Shown here in pieces: positions 1 through 8,612 of a stretch of 64,000 nucleotides of DNA. The notes below the pieces were generated by a model, which worked only from the letters and a program-made list of their open reading frames with translations, did not search any database and was not told where the DNA came from. The position numbers and the translations under genes were made by a program. The stretch covers positions 62,001-126,000 of the forward strand of contig UQTU01000001.1 of the NCBI GenBank assembly GCA_900544135.1. Reading direction: 5' to 3'. The stretch's first letter is position 1, and each line of letters begins with the position of its first letter. This DNA comes from an uncultured Collinsella sp. (GTDB lineage: Bacteria > Actinomycetota > Coriobacteriia > Coriobacteriales > Coriobacteriaceae).

Positions 1-2
1 TG

Positions 3-1028
3 CTCGCCGGCTCTGTCTCGCTCATCGCCGACGCCTTCAACAACCTCTCCGACGCCTCGAGCAACATCGTGAGCCTGCTCGGGTTCCGCCTTGCCAGCCG
101 CCCGGCAGACGAAGGCCACCCCTATGGCCACGGTCGCTACGAGTACCTAGCCGGTCTGTTCGTCGCCGTCCTGGTTTGCGCCGTCGGCATCAACCTGATC
201 CTCGAGTCGGTCACTAAGATCATCAAGCCTTCCCCCACTGCATATTCGGTGCTCTCCTTAGCCGCCCTCGTCTTGTCCATGCTCGTTAAGCTCTGGATGG
301 CCGCGTTCAACCGCACGTTGGGCGACCGCATCGACTCGGAGACGCTCATCGCCACAGCACAGGACTCCAAAAACGACGTCATCACCTCGGGATCGGTCCT
401 GGCCGCAGCGCTTATTTCGCAGACGACCGGCTTTGACCTCGACGGCTGGGCGGGCCTGGGCGTGGGCGTCTTCATCTGCATCAGTGGCATGGGCCTGGTG
501 CGCGACGCCATCAGCCCGTTGCTGGGGCAAGCGCCCGATCCCAAGCTCGTCCAGGCAATCCGCGACAAGATCATGTCCTATCCGCAGGTCTTGGGCACAC
601 ACGACCTGATGGTGCACGACTACGGCCCCGGTCGTCAGTTTGCCAGCGCCCACGTGGAGATGCCCGGCGAGGGCGACGCGTTTGAACATCACGAGATCCT
701 GGACACCATCGAGCACGACATCAAGCGCCAGATGGGCATTGACATCACGCTGCACTGCGACCCCATCGCGACAACCGGCGATGATTTGCGCGGCTGGGTC
801 AAGCGCGGCATCATGCAGATCGACCCCGCACTCTCCATCCACGACCTGCACGAGCACGACGGGTTCGTTTCGTTTGACCTGGTGCGTCCCGACGGCTTTA
901 ATACATCCGACGAGGAGCTGCTGGAGCTCGTCACGCGCATCGTGCACGAGCGCCGGCCCAACGTCTCGTGCGTCGTCACATTTGATTCGGGCTTCAGCTC
1001 GCCCGAGCGTCCGGCCGAGCAGCTGTAG
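3..1028 (+). CDS. Cation diffusion facilitator (CDF) family transporter, 5'-truncated by window edge
   Basis: The reading frame is open from the first complete codon (position 3), so the true start lies outside the window. The visible N-terminus reads LAGSVSLIADAFNNLSDASS, typical of the CDF transmembrane metal site with its two Asp residues. It is followed by HPYGHGRYEYLAGL, and a later helix carries the DSKNDV pair of Asp residues expected at the second half of the site. About four hydrophobic segments precede a hydrophilic cytoplasmic C-terminal region rich in His and Asp. The family exports divalent metals (Zn, Mn, Fe, Co) from the cytoplasm in exchange for protons. The metal cannot be assigned from what is visible. 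The C-terminal part, roughly 180 residues after the last membrane segment, is longer than the usual single CDF dimerisation domain. The gene is convergent with the next one, with a 12-bp gap. Confidence 0.9.
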   Translation, partial: LAGSVSLIADAFNNLSDASSNIVSLLGFRLASRPADEGHPYGHGRYEYLAGLFVAVLVCAVGINLILESVTKIIKPSPTAYSVLSLAALVLSMLVKLWMAAFNRTLGDRIDSETLIATAQDSKNDVITSGSVLAAALISQTTGFDLDGWAGLGVGVFICISGMGLVRDAISPLLGQAPDPKLVQAIRDKIMSYPQVLGTHDLMVHDYGPGRQFASAHVEMPGEGDAFEHHEILDTIEHDIKRQMGIDITLHCDPIATTGDDLRGWVKRGIMQIDPALSIHDLHEHDGFVSFDLVRPDGFNTSDEELLELVTRIVHERRPNVSCVVTFDSGFSSPERPAEQL

Positions 1029-1040
1029 CCCGCTTAACAG

Positions 1041-2030
1041 CTAGTTTCCCTGCGCGCCCGAGATGCCGTTTTGTAGGGCGTTCCAGGCATCCGTCGCCAT
1101 GTCGCCCAAGTTCTGAGCGGTGTCGCCCAGGTTCTGAGCCGTATCACCCAGCTCTTGGGCCTTATCCCCAAGCTCCTGTGCCTTGTTGCTCAAGTCCTCC
1201 AGCGTATTGGAGCTCGAGCTGTCGGTACCGCTTTGGCCGTCGGACGAGTTGCCCGAGCTGTTCTTGTGCGTGAGCTGAATTTCGAGGTTGCCGCTGTCGT
1301 TATAGTAAGCAGAAGTAACGACCCAGTTGGCATCGACGACGGGCGTTGAGCCATCATCAGTCAGGACCACGGCATTCGAAAGATCGGCGCCGCGCGACTT
1401 GAGGAGCTTCTTGGCGTTGGACCAGTACTGCCCCGGGATATCGCTCAGATCGACGGTGCTAGACGAGGCGGACTCGGTTTGCTCGGCAGTAGTATCGGCC
1501 GTTGAACTCCCTCGCTTGTTGAGCATGCCCGACACAATGGCAAACACAACCGACAGCGCAAAGAAGATCGCCAGCACGATGAGAATCTTCTTGATCACGC
1601 TCGACGAACGCGACAGCTTCTTCTCCTCGTCCTCGCCATATTGCGGAATCGACTTGGGGTACTCGCGATACGGCTCGCGTGACTCGTAGCGAGGCTGCGC
1701 CGTGCGAGGCATATACGTCGTCTGCTGAGGCTGCGGAATGGGATTCTGCGGCAGGTCATCATAGGGATTCGGTGTCGAGACGACATAAGAATCCTGCGGC
1801 GCGTAATCAAACGGGTCCGGAGTTGCGTTGCCATAGGGGCCTTGCGAAGATGCAGCGTAAGAATCCCGCGCTGTGTCGCCATAGCCCATAACCCGGGTTG
1901 GCTCGGCAGAAGGCTGCGTCGCGGCGGGGTCGGTATAACCGGGGTTGGGAACAACGCGGGTCGCATCGGCGCTATCGCCAGCCTGCGCGGAGCCGTAGCC
2001 GCCCATCACGGTTGTCTTGTCCTGATCCAT
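1041..2030 (-). CDS. Single-pass membrane protein, disordered N-terminus and heptad-repeat tail
   Basis: Function not recognised. The 329-residue product starts with about 140 residues rich in Pro, Tyr, Gln and Asp (low complexity, probably cytoplasmic). One transmembrane segment follows near residues 148-168, preceded by basic residues, and then a Ser/Thr-rich linker. A small globular segment near residues 195-260 starts DLSDIPGQYWSNAKKLLKSR. Its shape is loosely like a PASTA or lipoprotein-type surface domain, but I cannot assign it. The C-terminus carries about four 7-residue repeats of the type AQNLGDT or AQELGDK, encoded by imperfect 21-bp tandem repeats (about 1095-1190), probably an amphipathic helix. 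The start at 2030 is preceded by a GGAA-type ribosome site. The combination suggests an envelope protein, but this is inference only. Confidence 0.75.
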   Translation of the reverse strand: MDQDKTTVMGGYGSAQAGDSADATRVVPNPGYTDPAATQPSAEPTRVMGYGDTARDSYAASSQGPYGNATPDPFDYAPQDSYVVSTPNPYDDLPQNPIPQPQQTTYMPRTAQPRYESREPYREYPKSIPQYGEDEEKKLSRSSSVIKKILIVLAIFFALSVVFAIVSGMLNKRGSSTADTTAEQTESASSSTVDLSDIPGQYWSNAKKLLKSRGADLSNAVVLTDDGSTPVVDANWVVTSAYYNDSGNLEIQLTHKNSSGNSSDGQSGTDSSSSNTLEDLSNKAQELGDKAQELGDTAQNLGDTAQNLGDMATDAWNALQNGISGAQGN

Positions 2031-2147
2031 GCAACGATTCCTTTCCGTCGCGCGTGAGCATCAAGTTATCCATGCATTCTACCCGCGCAAAAGCCTATGA
2101 TGGGCAGAGCCCGTCGGTATCTACAAGACATGCGCGGGCCTAAGGAT

Positions 2148-2184
2148 AAAAAAGCCCCGCCGGGCCTTGTGGGCACGGCGGGGC
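2148..2184 (-). terminator. Rho-independent terminator of fhs
   Basis: Read on the minus strand, an 8-bp GC stem (GCCCCGCC / GGCGGGGC) with partly paired interior is followed directly by six T residues. It lies 25 bp after the fhs stop codon. Confidence 0.85.
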
Positions 2185-2209
2185 GGACAAGCAGCTATGG
2201 GCAGCAGGC

Positions 2210-3877
2210 TTAGAACAGGCCGGTGATGTTGCCGTCGTTGTCGACGTCGATGTTCTCGGCCGCAGGGACCTTGGGCAGGCCCGGCATGGTCAGAACACTG
2301 CCAGTCAGTGCGACCACAAAGTGGGCACCGGCGGAAACCTTGAGCTCGCGCACCGTGATGCGGAAGTTCTCGGGAGCGCCCAGGGCCTTGGCGTTGTCGC
2401 TAAAGCTGTACTGCGTCTTGGCCACGCACACCGGCAGGTTGCCAAAGCCGTTCTCGCGCAGCTCGGCGAGCTGGCGCTTGGCGGCCGGCGTAAAGTCAAC
2501 ACCGTCGGCGCGGTAGACCTTGGTGGCAATGGCCTCAAGAGCGTCGGCCACATCGGCGCCGTCCTCATAGGCAAACTTGAGCTCGCTCGGCTGCTCAATC
2601 AGACGCATGACCTCATCGGCAAGCTCGAGCGCGCCCTCGCCGCCCTTGGCCCAGACCTCGGAAAGCTTAACGTTGACGCCGAGCTTCTGACACTCGGACT
2701 CGATGAGCGCAAGCTCGGCCTCGGTGTCCGTCGGGAAGCGGTTGATGGCGACTAGGCAGGGCAGACCATAAACGTTCTGGATGTTGTCGACGTGACGCAG
2801 CAGGTTGGGCATGCCGGCCTTGAGTGCCTCGAGGTTCTCCTCGTTGAGGTCGGCCTTGGCGACGCCACCGTTGTACTTCAGCGCACGAGCGGTCGCGACG
2901 ACCACGACGGCGCTGGGGCGAACGCCCGTCATACGGCACTTGATGTCGAGGAACTTCTCGGCACCCAGATCGGCACCGAAGCCGGCCTCGGTAATGGCGA
3001 CATCGCCAAAGCGCATCGCCATACGCGTGGCCATGATAGAGTTGCAGCCGTGGGCAATGTTGGCGAAGGGACCGCCGTGGACAAACGCGGGCGTGCCCTC
3101 AAGCGTTTGCACCAGGTTGGGCTTGAGCGCGTCCTTAAGCAACGCGGCCATGGCACCCTGGGCCTTAAGGTCGCGGGCACGGACGGGCTCGCCGGCAAAG
3201 CTGTAGCCGACGACGATCTCGCCCAGGCGCTCCTTGAGGTCGTTAATGCTCGTAGACAGGCACAGGATTGCCATGACCTCGGAGGCGACGGTGATATCGA
3301 AGCCGTCCTCGCGCGGCACGCCCTGGGCCTTACCGCCAATACCGTCGATGACGTGGCGCAGCTGACGGTCGTTCATATCGACGACGCGCTTCCAAGTGAT
3401 GCGCTTAACGTCGATGCCAAGCTGATTGCCCTGCTGAATATGGTTGTCGAGCATGGCGGCCAGCAGGTTGTTGGCAGCACCGATGGCATGGAAGTCGCCG
3501 GTAAAGTGCAGGTTGATATCCTCCATGGGGATAACCTGAGCCCAGCCGCCGCCGGCAGCACCGCCCTTAACACCAAAGACGGGGCCGAGCGAAGGCTCGC
3601 GCAGGGCCACGGCACTCTTGACGCCGCGACGACGCAGGCCATCGGCCAGACCGATGGTCGTGGTGGTCTTGCCCTCGCCCGCAGGCGTTGGGTTGATAGC
3701 GGTCACGAGGACGAGCTTGGCCTGGTGATCGGTCGGCTCGTTGAGCAGCGAATAGTCGACCTTAGCCTTGTCGAAGCCGTACGGAATAAGGTGCTTAACG
3801 TCGACGCCGGCGTTCTTGGCCACCTCGGTAATAGGCAGCGGCGTGACAGAACGTGCGATTTCGATGTCAGTAGGCAT
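2210..3877 (-). CDS. fhs: Formate--tetrahydrofolate ligase
   Basis: Catalyses ATP-dependent ligation of formate to tetrahydrofolate, giving 10-formyl-THF for purine synthesis, initiator-tRNA formylation and one-carbon flow. The 555-residue product matches the family's usual length. The ATP-binding segment reads TPAGEGKTTTTIGLADGLRR near residues 60-80. It is followed by REPSLGPVFGVKGGAAGGG and MEDINLHFTGDFHAI, which are hallmark family sequences. I chose the ATG at 3877 (MPTDIEIARS) because GAAAGGAC stands at proper distance upstream. An upstream in-frame extension to 3937 has no such site and crosses non-conserved sequence. The gene is transcribed alone, with a strong terminator behind it and ruvB ending 144 bp upstream. 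Confidence 0.97.
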   Translation of the reverse strand: MPTDIEIARSVTPLPITEVAKNAGVDVKHLIPYGFDKAKVDYSLLNEPTDHQAKLVLVTAINPTPAGEGKTTTTIGLADGLRRRGVKSAVALREPSLGPVFGVKGGAAGGGWAQVIPMEDINLHFTGDFHAIGAANNLLAAMLDNHIQQGNQLGIDVKRITWKRVVDMNDRQLRHVIDGIGGKAQGVPREDGFDITVASEVMAILCLSTSINDLKERLGEIVVGYSFAGEPVRARDLKAQGAMAALLKDALKPNLVQTLEGTPAFVHGGPFANIAHGCNSIMATRMAMRFGDVAITEAGFGADLGAEKFLDIKCRMTGVRPSAVVVVATARALKYNGGVAKADLNEENLEALKAGMPNLLRHVDNIQNVYGLPCLVAINRFPTDTEAELALIESECQKLGVNVKLSEVWAKGGEGALELADEVMRLIEQPSELKFAYEDGADVADALEAIATKVYRADGVDFTPAAKRQLAELRENGFGNLPVCVAKTQYSFSDNAKALGAPENFRITVRELKVSAGAHFVVALTGSVLTMPGLPKVPAAENIDVDNDGNITGLF

Positions 3878-4021
3878 GGGCGGTCCTTTCGTTACCGAAT
3901 GAGAAAAAGACCAATTCAGCATAGCACGGGCGCGCAATAGTAAAACACCCGTAACCGATGAATGGCGATATGTTTACCCGATGCCCGGCGATAGCCCAAC
4001 AGCCCGCCAAAACAAAGCGCC

Positions 4022-5089
4022 CTAAACGGTAGGTTCAATCCCCAGGTGCTCAAAGGTGCGAAGGGTTGCCTGACGGCCCTGCGGCGTACGAATCATCAAC
4101 CCGCACTGCAGCAAATAGGGCTCATAGACATCCTCGAGCGTGCCCGGGTCCTCGCCCACCGCGCTGGCAAGGGTCGTAAGTCCTACGGCACGACCGGAGA
4201 ACGTCTTAGCGAGTGTCTCCAAAATGCGAATATCCATCCAGTCCAGACCAAGCTCATCGATCTCGAAGAACTCGAGCGCCTGGCGGCAGATATCGAGCTC
4301 GATAGGGCCGTTGCCGCGCACCTGTGCGTAATCGCGCACGCGCTTGAGCAGGCGGTTGGCAAGACGTGGCGTGCCGCGCGAACGCGAGCCGATCTCGAGC
4401 GCACTGGGGTGGTCGATCGTCACGCCCAGGATGGACGCCGAGCGCGTCACAATCTGCGCGAGTTCTTCGACCGTGTAGTAATCCAGGCGATATGAAATGC
4501 CAAAGCGGTCGCGCAGCGGGCCAGTCAACATACCCGAGCGGGTCGTTGCCGCCACCAGCGTAAACTTGGGGATATCCAGGCGAATCGAGCGCGCCGCCGG
4601 ACCCTTGCCAATCACGATATCGAGGGCAAAGTCCTCCATCGCGGGGTACAGGACTTCCTCGACCGAACGGTTGAGGCGGTGGATCTCGTCGATAAACAGC
4701 ACATCACCCGGCTGCAGATTGGTAAGGATGGCCGCCAGGTCGCCCGTGCGCGCGATGGCGGGGCCACTCGTGGTCTTGATCTGAGCGCCCAGCTCGTTGG
4801 CGATAACGGTGGCCAGCGTGGTCTTGCCCAGGCCCGGAGGACCCGAGAAAATCACGTGGTCGAGCGTCTCCCCACGGCTCTGCGCCGCTTCGATCAACAC
4901 GCGCAGGCTCTGCTTGATGTGCTCCTGGCCGCAGTAATCGTCCAAGCGCTGGGGGCGCAAAGTGCGGTCGACATCGAGGTCCTCGGCCGTCAGCTCCGAG
5001 CCCACCATGCGCTCGCCGTGCGCCATGGATGCCGCCGGCGAGTTGCCGGGCGTCGCCCACAGGTCCTGAGAGTCATCGGCTTCCCACAT
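4022..5089 (-). CDS. ruvB: Holliday junction ATP-dependent DNA helicase RuvB
   Basis: Hexameric AAA+ motor that, with RuvA, drives branch migration of Holliday junctions. The sequence shows Walker A GPPGLGKTT, Walker B FIDEIHR, sensor 1 AATTRSG and the C-terminal winged-helix domain. The N-terminal LRPQRLDDYCGQ is the standard RuvB lead-in. The length of 355 aa is normal. The ATG at 5089 shares its A with the ruvA stop codon (TGATG overlap), so translational coupling is expected. A GTG one codon upstream (5092) is an alternative. Third gene of the ruvCAB operon. Confidence 0.97.
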   Translation of the reverse strand: MWEADDSQDLWATPGNSPAASMAHGERMVGSELTAEDLDVDRTLRPQRLDDYCGQEHIKQSLRVLIEAAQSRGETLDHVIFSGPPGLGKTTLATVIANELGAQIKTTSGPAIARTGDLAAILTNLQPGDVLFIDEIHRLNRSVEEVLYPAMEDFALDIVIGKGPAARSIRLDIPKFTLVAATTRSGMLTGPLRDRFGISYRLDYYTVEELAQIVTRSASILGVTIDHPSALEIGSRSRGTPRLANRLLKRVRDYAQVRGNGPIELDICRQALEFFEIDELGLDWMDIRILETLAKTFSGRAVGLTTLASAVGEDPGTLEDVYEPYLLQCGLMIRTPQGRQATLRTFEHLGIEPTV

Positions 5090-5709
5090 CACGCATCCAT
5101 TCCGAGTCGCTTAAGCGCCGCGCCGAGCAGATCCTCGACACGCATATCCTGCCCATCATACCCGCTCAGAGCGACATCGGTCTCCTGCGGGCTAAAGCCC
5201 ATGGAAAGGAGTGCCGCACGGGCGTCATCGATCGCCGAAGGAGCGGCGGCGGGCACGGGCATCGCAACCTGACCGGGGATGGCATCGACCGGCACAAAGC
5301 CCTTGTCCTTGGCAAAGGTGCTCTTGAGCTCCAAGATGAGGCGCTGGGCGGTCTTTTTGCCCACGCCGGGCACCTTGGCCATGCCCTTGTCGTCCTCGGC
5401 CATCACCAGGGAATACAGCTGTCCCACGGTATAGGTGGAAAGTACGGCGAGCGCCAAGCGCGGGCCAACGCCCGAGACGGACACGAGCCGGTCGAACATC
5501 GTGCGCTCATCCTTTGAAGAAAAACCGAAAAGTGTCATGGCGTCCTCGCGCACCTGCATACGCGTGTAGAGGCGGACCTCGCCGCCGGGCGTCGGCAACG
5601 TGGCCGCAGTGCTGCCCGAGATGCCGAGTTCAAAGCCAACGCCCGACACGTCGACGACGGCCGAGCTCATCGTGGCCTCGACAAGCGTTCCATGGAGCTG
5701 GGAAATCAT
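5089..5709 (-). CDS. ruvA: Holliday junction branch migration protein RuvA
   Basis: Tetrameric Holliday-junction-binding protein that loads RuvB and presents the junction to RuvC. The 206-residue product begins MISQLHGTLVEA, the canonical RuvA N-terminus. It has the OB-like domain I, then helix-hairpin-helix motifs VSGVGPRLALAVL and VPGVGKKTAQRLILEL, and a C-terminal RuvB-contact domain after a flexible Ala/Pro linker. The ATG at 5709 overlaps the ruvC stop by one base (TGATG). A longer reading upstream has no family similarity and is rejected. Confidence 0.97.
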   Translation of the reverse strand: MISQLHGTLVEATMSSAVVDVSGVGFELGISGSTAATLPTPGGEVRLYTRMQVREDAMTLFGFSSKDERTMFDRLVSVSGVGPRLALAVLSTYTVGQLYSLVMAEDDKGMAKVPGVGKKTAQRLILELKSTFAKDKGFVPVDAIPGQVAMPVPAAAPSAIDDARAALLSMGFSPQETDVALSGYDGQDMRVEDLLGAALKRLGMDA

Positions 5710-6230
5710 CAGTATCCGGTTCCTCTCTGTTGATAGAACTCGCCACCGGTAAGGGCACGGGTGCGGCTGAGGTTTACGTGGCAGATGGCGCAAGCCAGGG
5801 CATCGGCGGCATGGTCGGGATGCGGGTCGTGGTCGAGCTGCGTGAGCGTACGAACCATATACGCGACCTGCCGTTTGTCCGCGGCTCCGGTGCCCACAAC
5901 AGCCTGCTTAATCTGCATAGGCGTGTACTCGCCAATCTCGAGCGCGCATTCCGAAAGCGCCACGAGCGCGGCACCGCGGGCATGCGCCGTAGGGATGGCC
6001 GAGCGAACGTTGGCGCCAAAGTAAATGCTCTCGATGGCAGCGGTATCGGGTCGATAACGCTCCACGACGCCCTTGAGGTCGCGGGCGATATGCGACAGGC
6101 GCACCGCGAGCGGACTACCCGCGCTGGTCTCGATGCAGCCATAGGCACGGCAGCGAACCTCGCCACGCCGCTCCTCGATAATCCCCCAACCCGTATGAGC
6201 CAAACCGGGGTCAATGCCCAAGATAACCAA
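5709..6230 (-). CDS. ruvC: Crossover junction endodeoxyribonuclease RuvC
   Basis: Resolves Holliday junctions by symmetric cleavage. The product, about 173 aa, shows the first catalytic Asp in VILGIDPGLAHTGWG, the Glu in AAIESIYFG, and the C-terminal HHPDHAADALA-type acidic pair (here DHDPHPDHAADALA). There is no ATG. I chose TTG at 6230 because GGGGAGG stands 5 nt upstream and it places the conserved ILGIDPG at the very N-terminus, as in other RuvC proteins. A TTG seven codons earlier (6251) lacks a ribosome site. First gene of ruvCAB. Confidence 0.93.
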   Translation of the reverse strand: MVILGIDPGLAHTGWGIIEERRGEVRCRAYGCIETSAGSPLAVRLSHIARDLKGVVERYRPDTAAIESIYFGANVRSAIPTAHARGAALVALSECALEIGEYTPMQIKQAVVGTGAADKRQVAYMVRTLTQLDHDPHPDHAADALACAICHVNLSRTRALTGGEFYQQRGTGY

Positions 6231-6366
6231 GCCAACCTCCCCTCGCCACAAGCGCAGCGCAAGACAAGGCCCCGCGCATCATTCACGAACGTCTGTTCTA
6301 GAATAACACAACGCTAGCCCTATAAGTCAGCCGAGATCGAATTGTAGGTTGAGCATACGCAAGCGA

Positions 6367-6464
6367 GCGCCCGCCAGAGCGAGCAAGGTGCCTTGAAAGA
6401 GGAGGGCATTGACCTGGTGGTCATGCCCGACGATTGAAAGGCAGATTGCCGCTCTGGCGGGCGC
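6367..6464. repeat. Structured intergenic palindrome, loop-motif family copy 1
   Basis: A perfect 15-bp outer inverted repeat (6367-6381 with 6450-6464, GCGCCCGCCAGAGCG) encloses a smaller structure. Inside it, TGCCTT (6389-6394) pairs with AAGGCA (6438-6443), and GGCATTGACC pairs with GGTCATGCC around a TGGT loop. The internal loop strands are GAAAGAGGAG (6395-6404) and CGACGATTGA (6428-6437). The same loop strands recur at 52395-52438 with different helix sequences. The element lies between ruvC and the NadE-like gene. Confidence 0.7.
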
Positions 6465-6477
6465 GCAGCGTCGACTC

Positions 6478-6505
6478 GTTACGCGGTTTGGCAAAACCGC
6501 GTAAC
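6478..6505. repeat. Hairpin behind the NadE-like gene
   Basis: A 12-bp inverted repeat GTTACGCGGTTT / AAACCGCGTAAC lies within 5 bp of the stop codon of the minus-strand NadE-like gene. No T-run follows on the minus strand, so termination is uncertain. It may protect the 3' end or be a separate palindromic repeat. Confidence 0.55.
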
Positions 6506-6509
6506 CTTT

Positions 6510-8495
6510 TTAGTTCTGGCTAAAGAACGGGAACTGCCTCGGATCCACCGGCGGATGCGGCATCGGCGTGCCCTGGGGTCCACCCTGCGGGCCACCCTGG
6601 CCGCCCATCATCTTATCGATGGCGTCCTGAACCTCGCCCTCGAACTTTTTCATTCCCTCGTGCAAACGACGTTGACCGTCCTCAGAGCGCAGCTCCTCCA
6701 TCTGCTCGGGCGAAATACCCAGCAGCTCGCCCAGCACGCCCATCATCTCGTTTCGCATGCGCTCGCTCGTATCCTCGTCAGCAAAACGGCGCACCTCGGC
6801 GCGCGCCAGCGAATCGACCGTCATACGCTCCTTGCCGTTAAGCCCCAGGCCGGACCACGCGAGCATGTACGGCCAGGCGCGCTCGACAAACGAACGGGAC
6901 GAAACGATCGACGCCGTCGGCAGCATGCGGCGGGCGGCCTCGCCCTGACGCACGAGCATCAGCAGCAGCGAGCAGGCCTCTGGCTTGCCAGCGGCCATCG
7001 GGATGTCGTCGAAAGATCGATTGCGGTCCACGTGCGCCTCGAGCGCGCCATCGACCTCACCCGGCTCAAGCCCGCCGAGCAGCTGTGCCGCGCGGTCGAG
7101 CATATCGACCGGACCGTCGAGCGTCGAGAGCGCCTGCGCCAGCACTCGCTCCATACAATCTTCCACCGCGTTGAGCGTCACGAGCTCTTGGGGCACCACG
7201 GCAGACGTGCGGTTGCGCACGCGCGCCACAAACTCAAGCGTCGACAGGTACACATCGCCAAAGGGCGCGTAATCACCCTGGTAGCCGCCGCAAAGCGCCG
7301 GCGCCGCCAGCGCGTACTCGGTTTTGGACAGCGGACTCAACGCCATCGCACCCAGCTCGAGCGCCGTGTCCTCCAGCATGAGGCCCAGCGTGCGAGAGCG
7401 CAGGCGCTCGGCGTCGCCCGCCGACACATCGCGGTCGAGCACGCGCGCGGCATCCGGCGCATCGCGCTCAACCGTGCGAATATGCAGGCGCTCGGCAATG
7501 GCGCGAACGGCGGCACAGCGAGCAGCCTCGGCCTCCTCCTGCGCCGGCGTAAAGATGCGGTTGCGCCCCAGCACCAGGCCAATCACATTACGTGGGCCCA
7601 GAGCGTCGACGGCCAGCGCCGCCAGCAGGGACGACGGCAAGTCGCCCTCGAGTGCCACCACGGCGCGCGACGCACCGTGGGCCCGGGCGTTGTCGCGCAC
7701 GGCGAGCACCAGCGCCTGCCACAGCCACTCCTCGGAACGGAACTCGGGCAGTTCGTGATCTTCCAGGGCATCGAGCATCACGCCGCGCTGAATCTCCTGA
7801 ACCAGCAGGCTCTCCTCAAAACACGGCGCTTGGGCCACCACGCGACCGCAGTCGTCGAGCACAAACGAACCGCCGGTATACACCGACTCGTCATAGGCAC
7901 CGACCGGCGCCATACAGGCAAACCACACGCTGCGCTTGGATGCGATCTTGCGGTAGGCGCCGCTGCGAACGGCGGCAATGGCGGCAGTCTCGCGGTCGGT
8001 CATGTCAAACGCATTGAATTGGAAATACGCAATGAGGTCAACACCGGTCGGCAACATCTCGAGTTCGCGGTCCAAGTCAAAAAACACGGCGATGCGCACG
8101 CCGTCCACGTCGAACACCGGCGGCGCCCAACGCGTGTCGTTGTTCTCGCCACGCTGCAGGGCAATGCTCGAACGCGCCGGCACCACATGACCGTCCTTGA
8201 GCATCATGTAGTCGAGCAGCGGCTGACCCTCAAACGAAACCGCCGCGGGCACGATGCAGATCATGTCAAGCTCCTGGATGCGCTCGGCGACACCAGTCAA
8301 GCCGGCAAGCATGTCGTGCTCAAAGTCGGCAGCGCCCACCAGGCCACCGGGCATGGCGCCCATAAAGAGCGGAGCCGGAACGCACAGCACGCGCGCCCCG
8401 CGCTCGTGGGCCAGACGAGCCTGGTCCTCGATGCGGCCGCAAATGCCCTCAATATCACCCAGGCGCATATCGATCTGTGCAAGCGCGAGCTTCAT
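6510..8495 (-). CDS. NadE-like protein (nitrilase + NAD synthetase domains) with degenerate active sites
   Basis: The 661-residue protein has the layout of glutamine-dependent NAD+ synthetase: an N-terminal carbon-nitrogen hydrolase fold (about 1-235) and an NAD-synthetase fold (about 255-470). It also has a C-terminal extension of roughly 150 residues ending in a Gly/Pro/Gln-rich tail. The catalytic motifs are altered throughout. The glutaminase Glu position reads VPAPLFMG (Ala41). The catalytic Cys region, normally ICED, reads VFFD (137-140). The synthetase P-loop SGGxDS reads EGDLPS (283-288), and NKSE reads LSKTE. What is seen argues against both glutaminase and synthetase activity. Alignment outside the motifs (DALGPRNVIGL, GGYQGDYAPFGDVY) still supports homology. 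It may be a regulatory or structural paralogue. Automatic annotation would probably label it NAD synthetase. Start MKLALAQIDM is typical, with an AAAGGGC-type ribosome site. Confidence 0.85.
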   Translation of the reverse strand: MKLALAQIDMRLGDIEGICGRIEDQARLAHERGARVLCVPAPLFMGAMPGGLVGAADFEHDMLAGLTGVAERIQELDMICIVPAAVSFEGQPLLDYMMLKDGHVVPARSSIALQRGENNDTRWAPPVFDVDGVRIAVFFDLDRELEMLPTGVDLIAYFQFNAFDMTDRETAAIAAVRSGAYRKIASKRSVWFACMAPVGAYDESVYTGGSFVLDDCGRVVAQAPCFEESLLVQEIQRGVMLDALEDHELPEFRSEEWLWQALVLAVRDNARAHGASRAVVALEGDLPSSLLAALAVDALGPRNVIGLVLGRNRIFTPAQEEAEAARCAAVRAIAERLHIRTVERDAPDAARVLDRDVSAGDAERLRSRTLGLMLEDTALELGAMALSPLSKTEYALAAPALCGGYQGDYAPFGDVYLSTLEFVARVRNRTSAVVPQELVTLNAVEDCMERVLAQALSTLDGPVDMLDRAAQLLGGLEPGEVDGALEAHVDRNRSFDDIPMAAGKPEACSLLLMLVRQGEAARRMLPTASIVSSRSFVERAWPYMLAWSGLGLNGKERMTVDSLARAEVRRFADEDTSERMRNEMMGVLGELLGISPEQMEELRSEDGQRRLHEGMKKFEGEVQDAIDKMMGGQGGPQGGPQGTPMPHPPVDPRQFPFFSQN

Positions 8496-8533
8496 GGCTC
8501 AGCCCTTTCCGTCGTAAACCATCGAAATCGTAG

Positions 8534-8566
8534 TAAAAGCGCCGGCCGCATGATGCAGTCGGCGCT
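8534..8566 (-). terminator. Terminator behind the superoxide reductase gene
   Basis: On the minus strand, AGCGCCG pairs with CGGCGCT across a 15-nt loop, followed by TTTTA. It lies 47 bp after the stop codon of the minus-strand gene and upstream of the NadE-like gene. Confidence 0.6.
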
Positions 8567-8612
8567 CGCATGTGCATATGCTAGCTATGATACCCCGAGC
8601 GGGGGCGCGCTC

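Noticed and set aside
6389..6443. Reading the GAAAGAGGAG motif as a cis-acting riboswitch
   Set aside because: At copy 1 the motif strand is antisense to both neighbouring genes and at copy 2 it lies inside an operon, so a simple leader riboswitch is not supported. It is kept as a structured element only.
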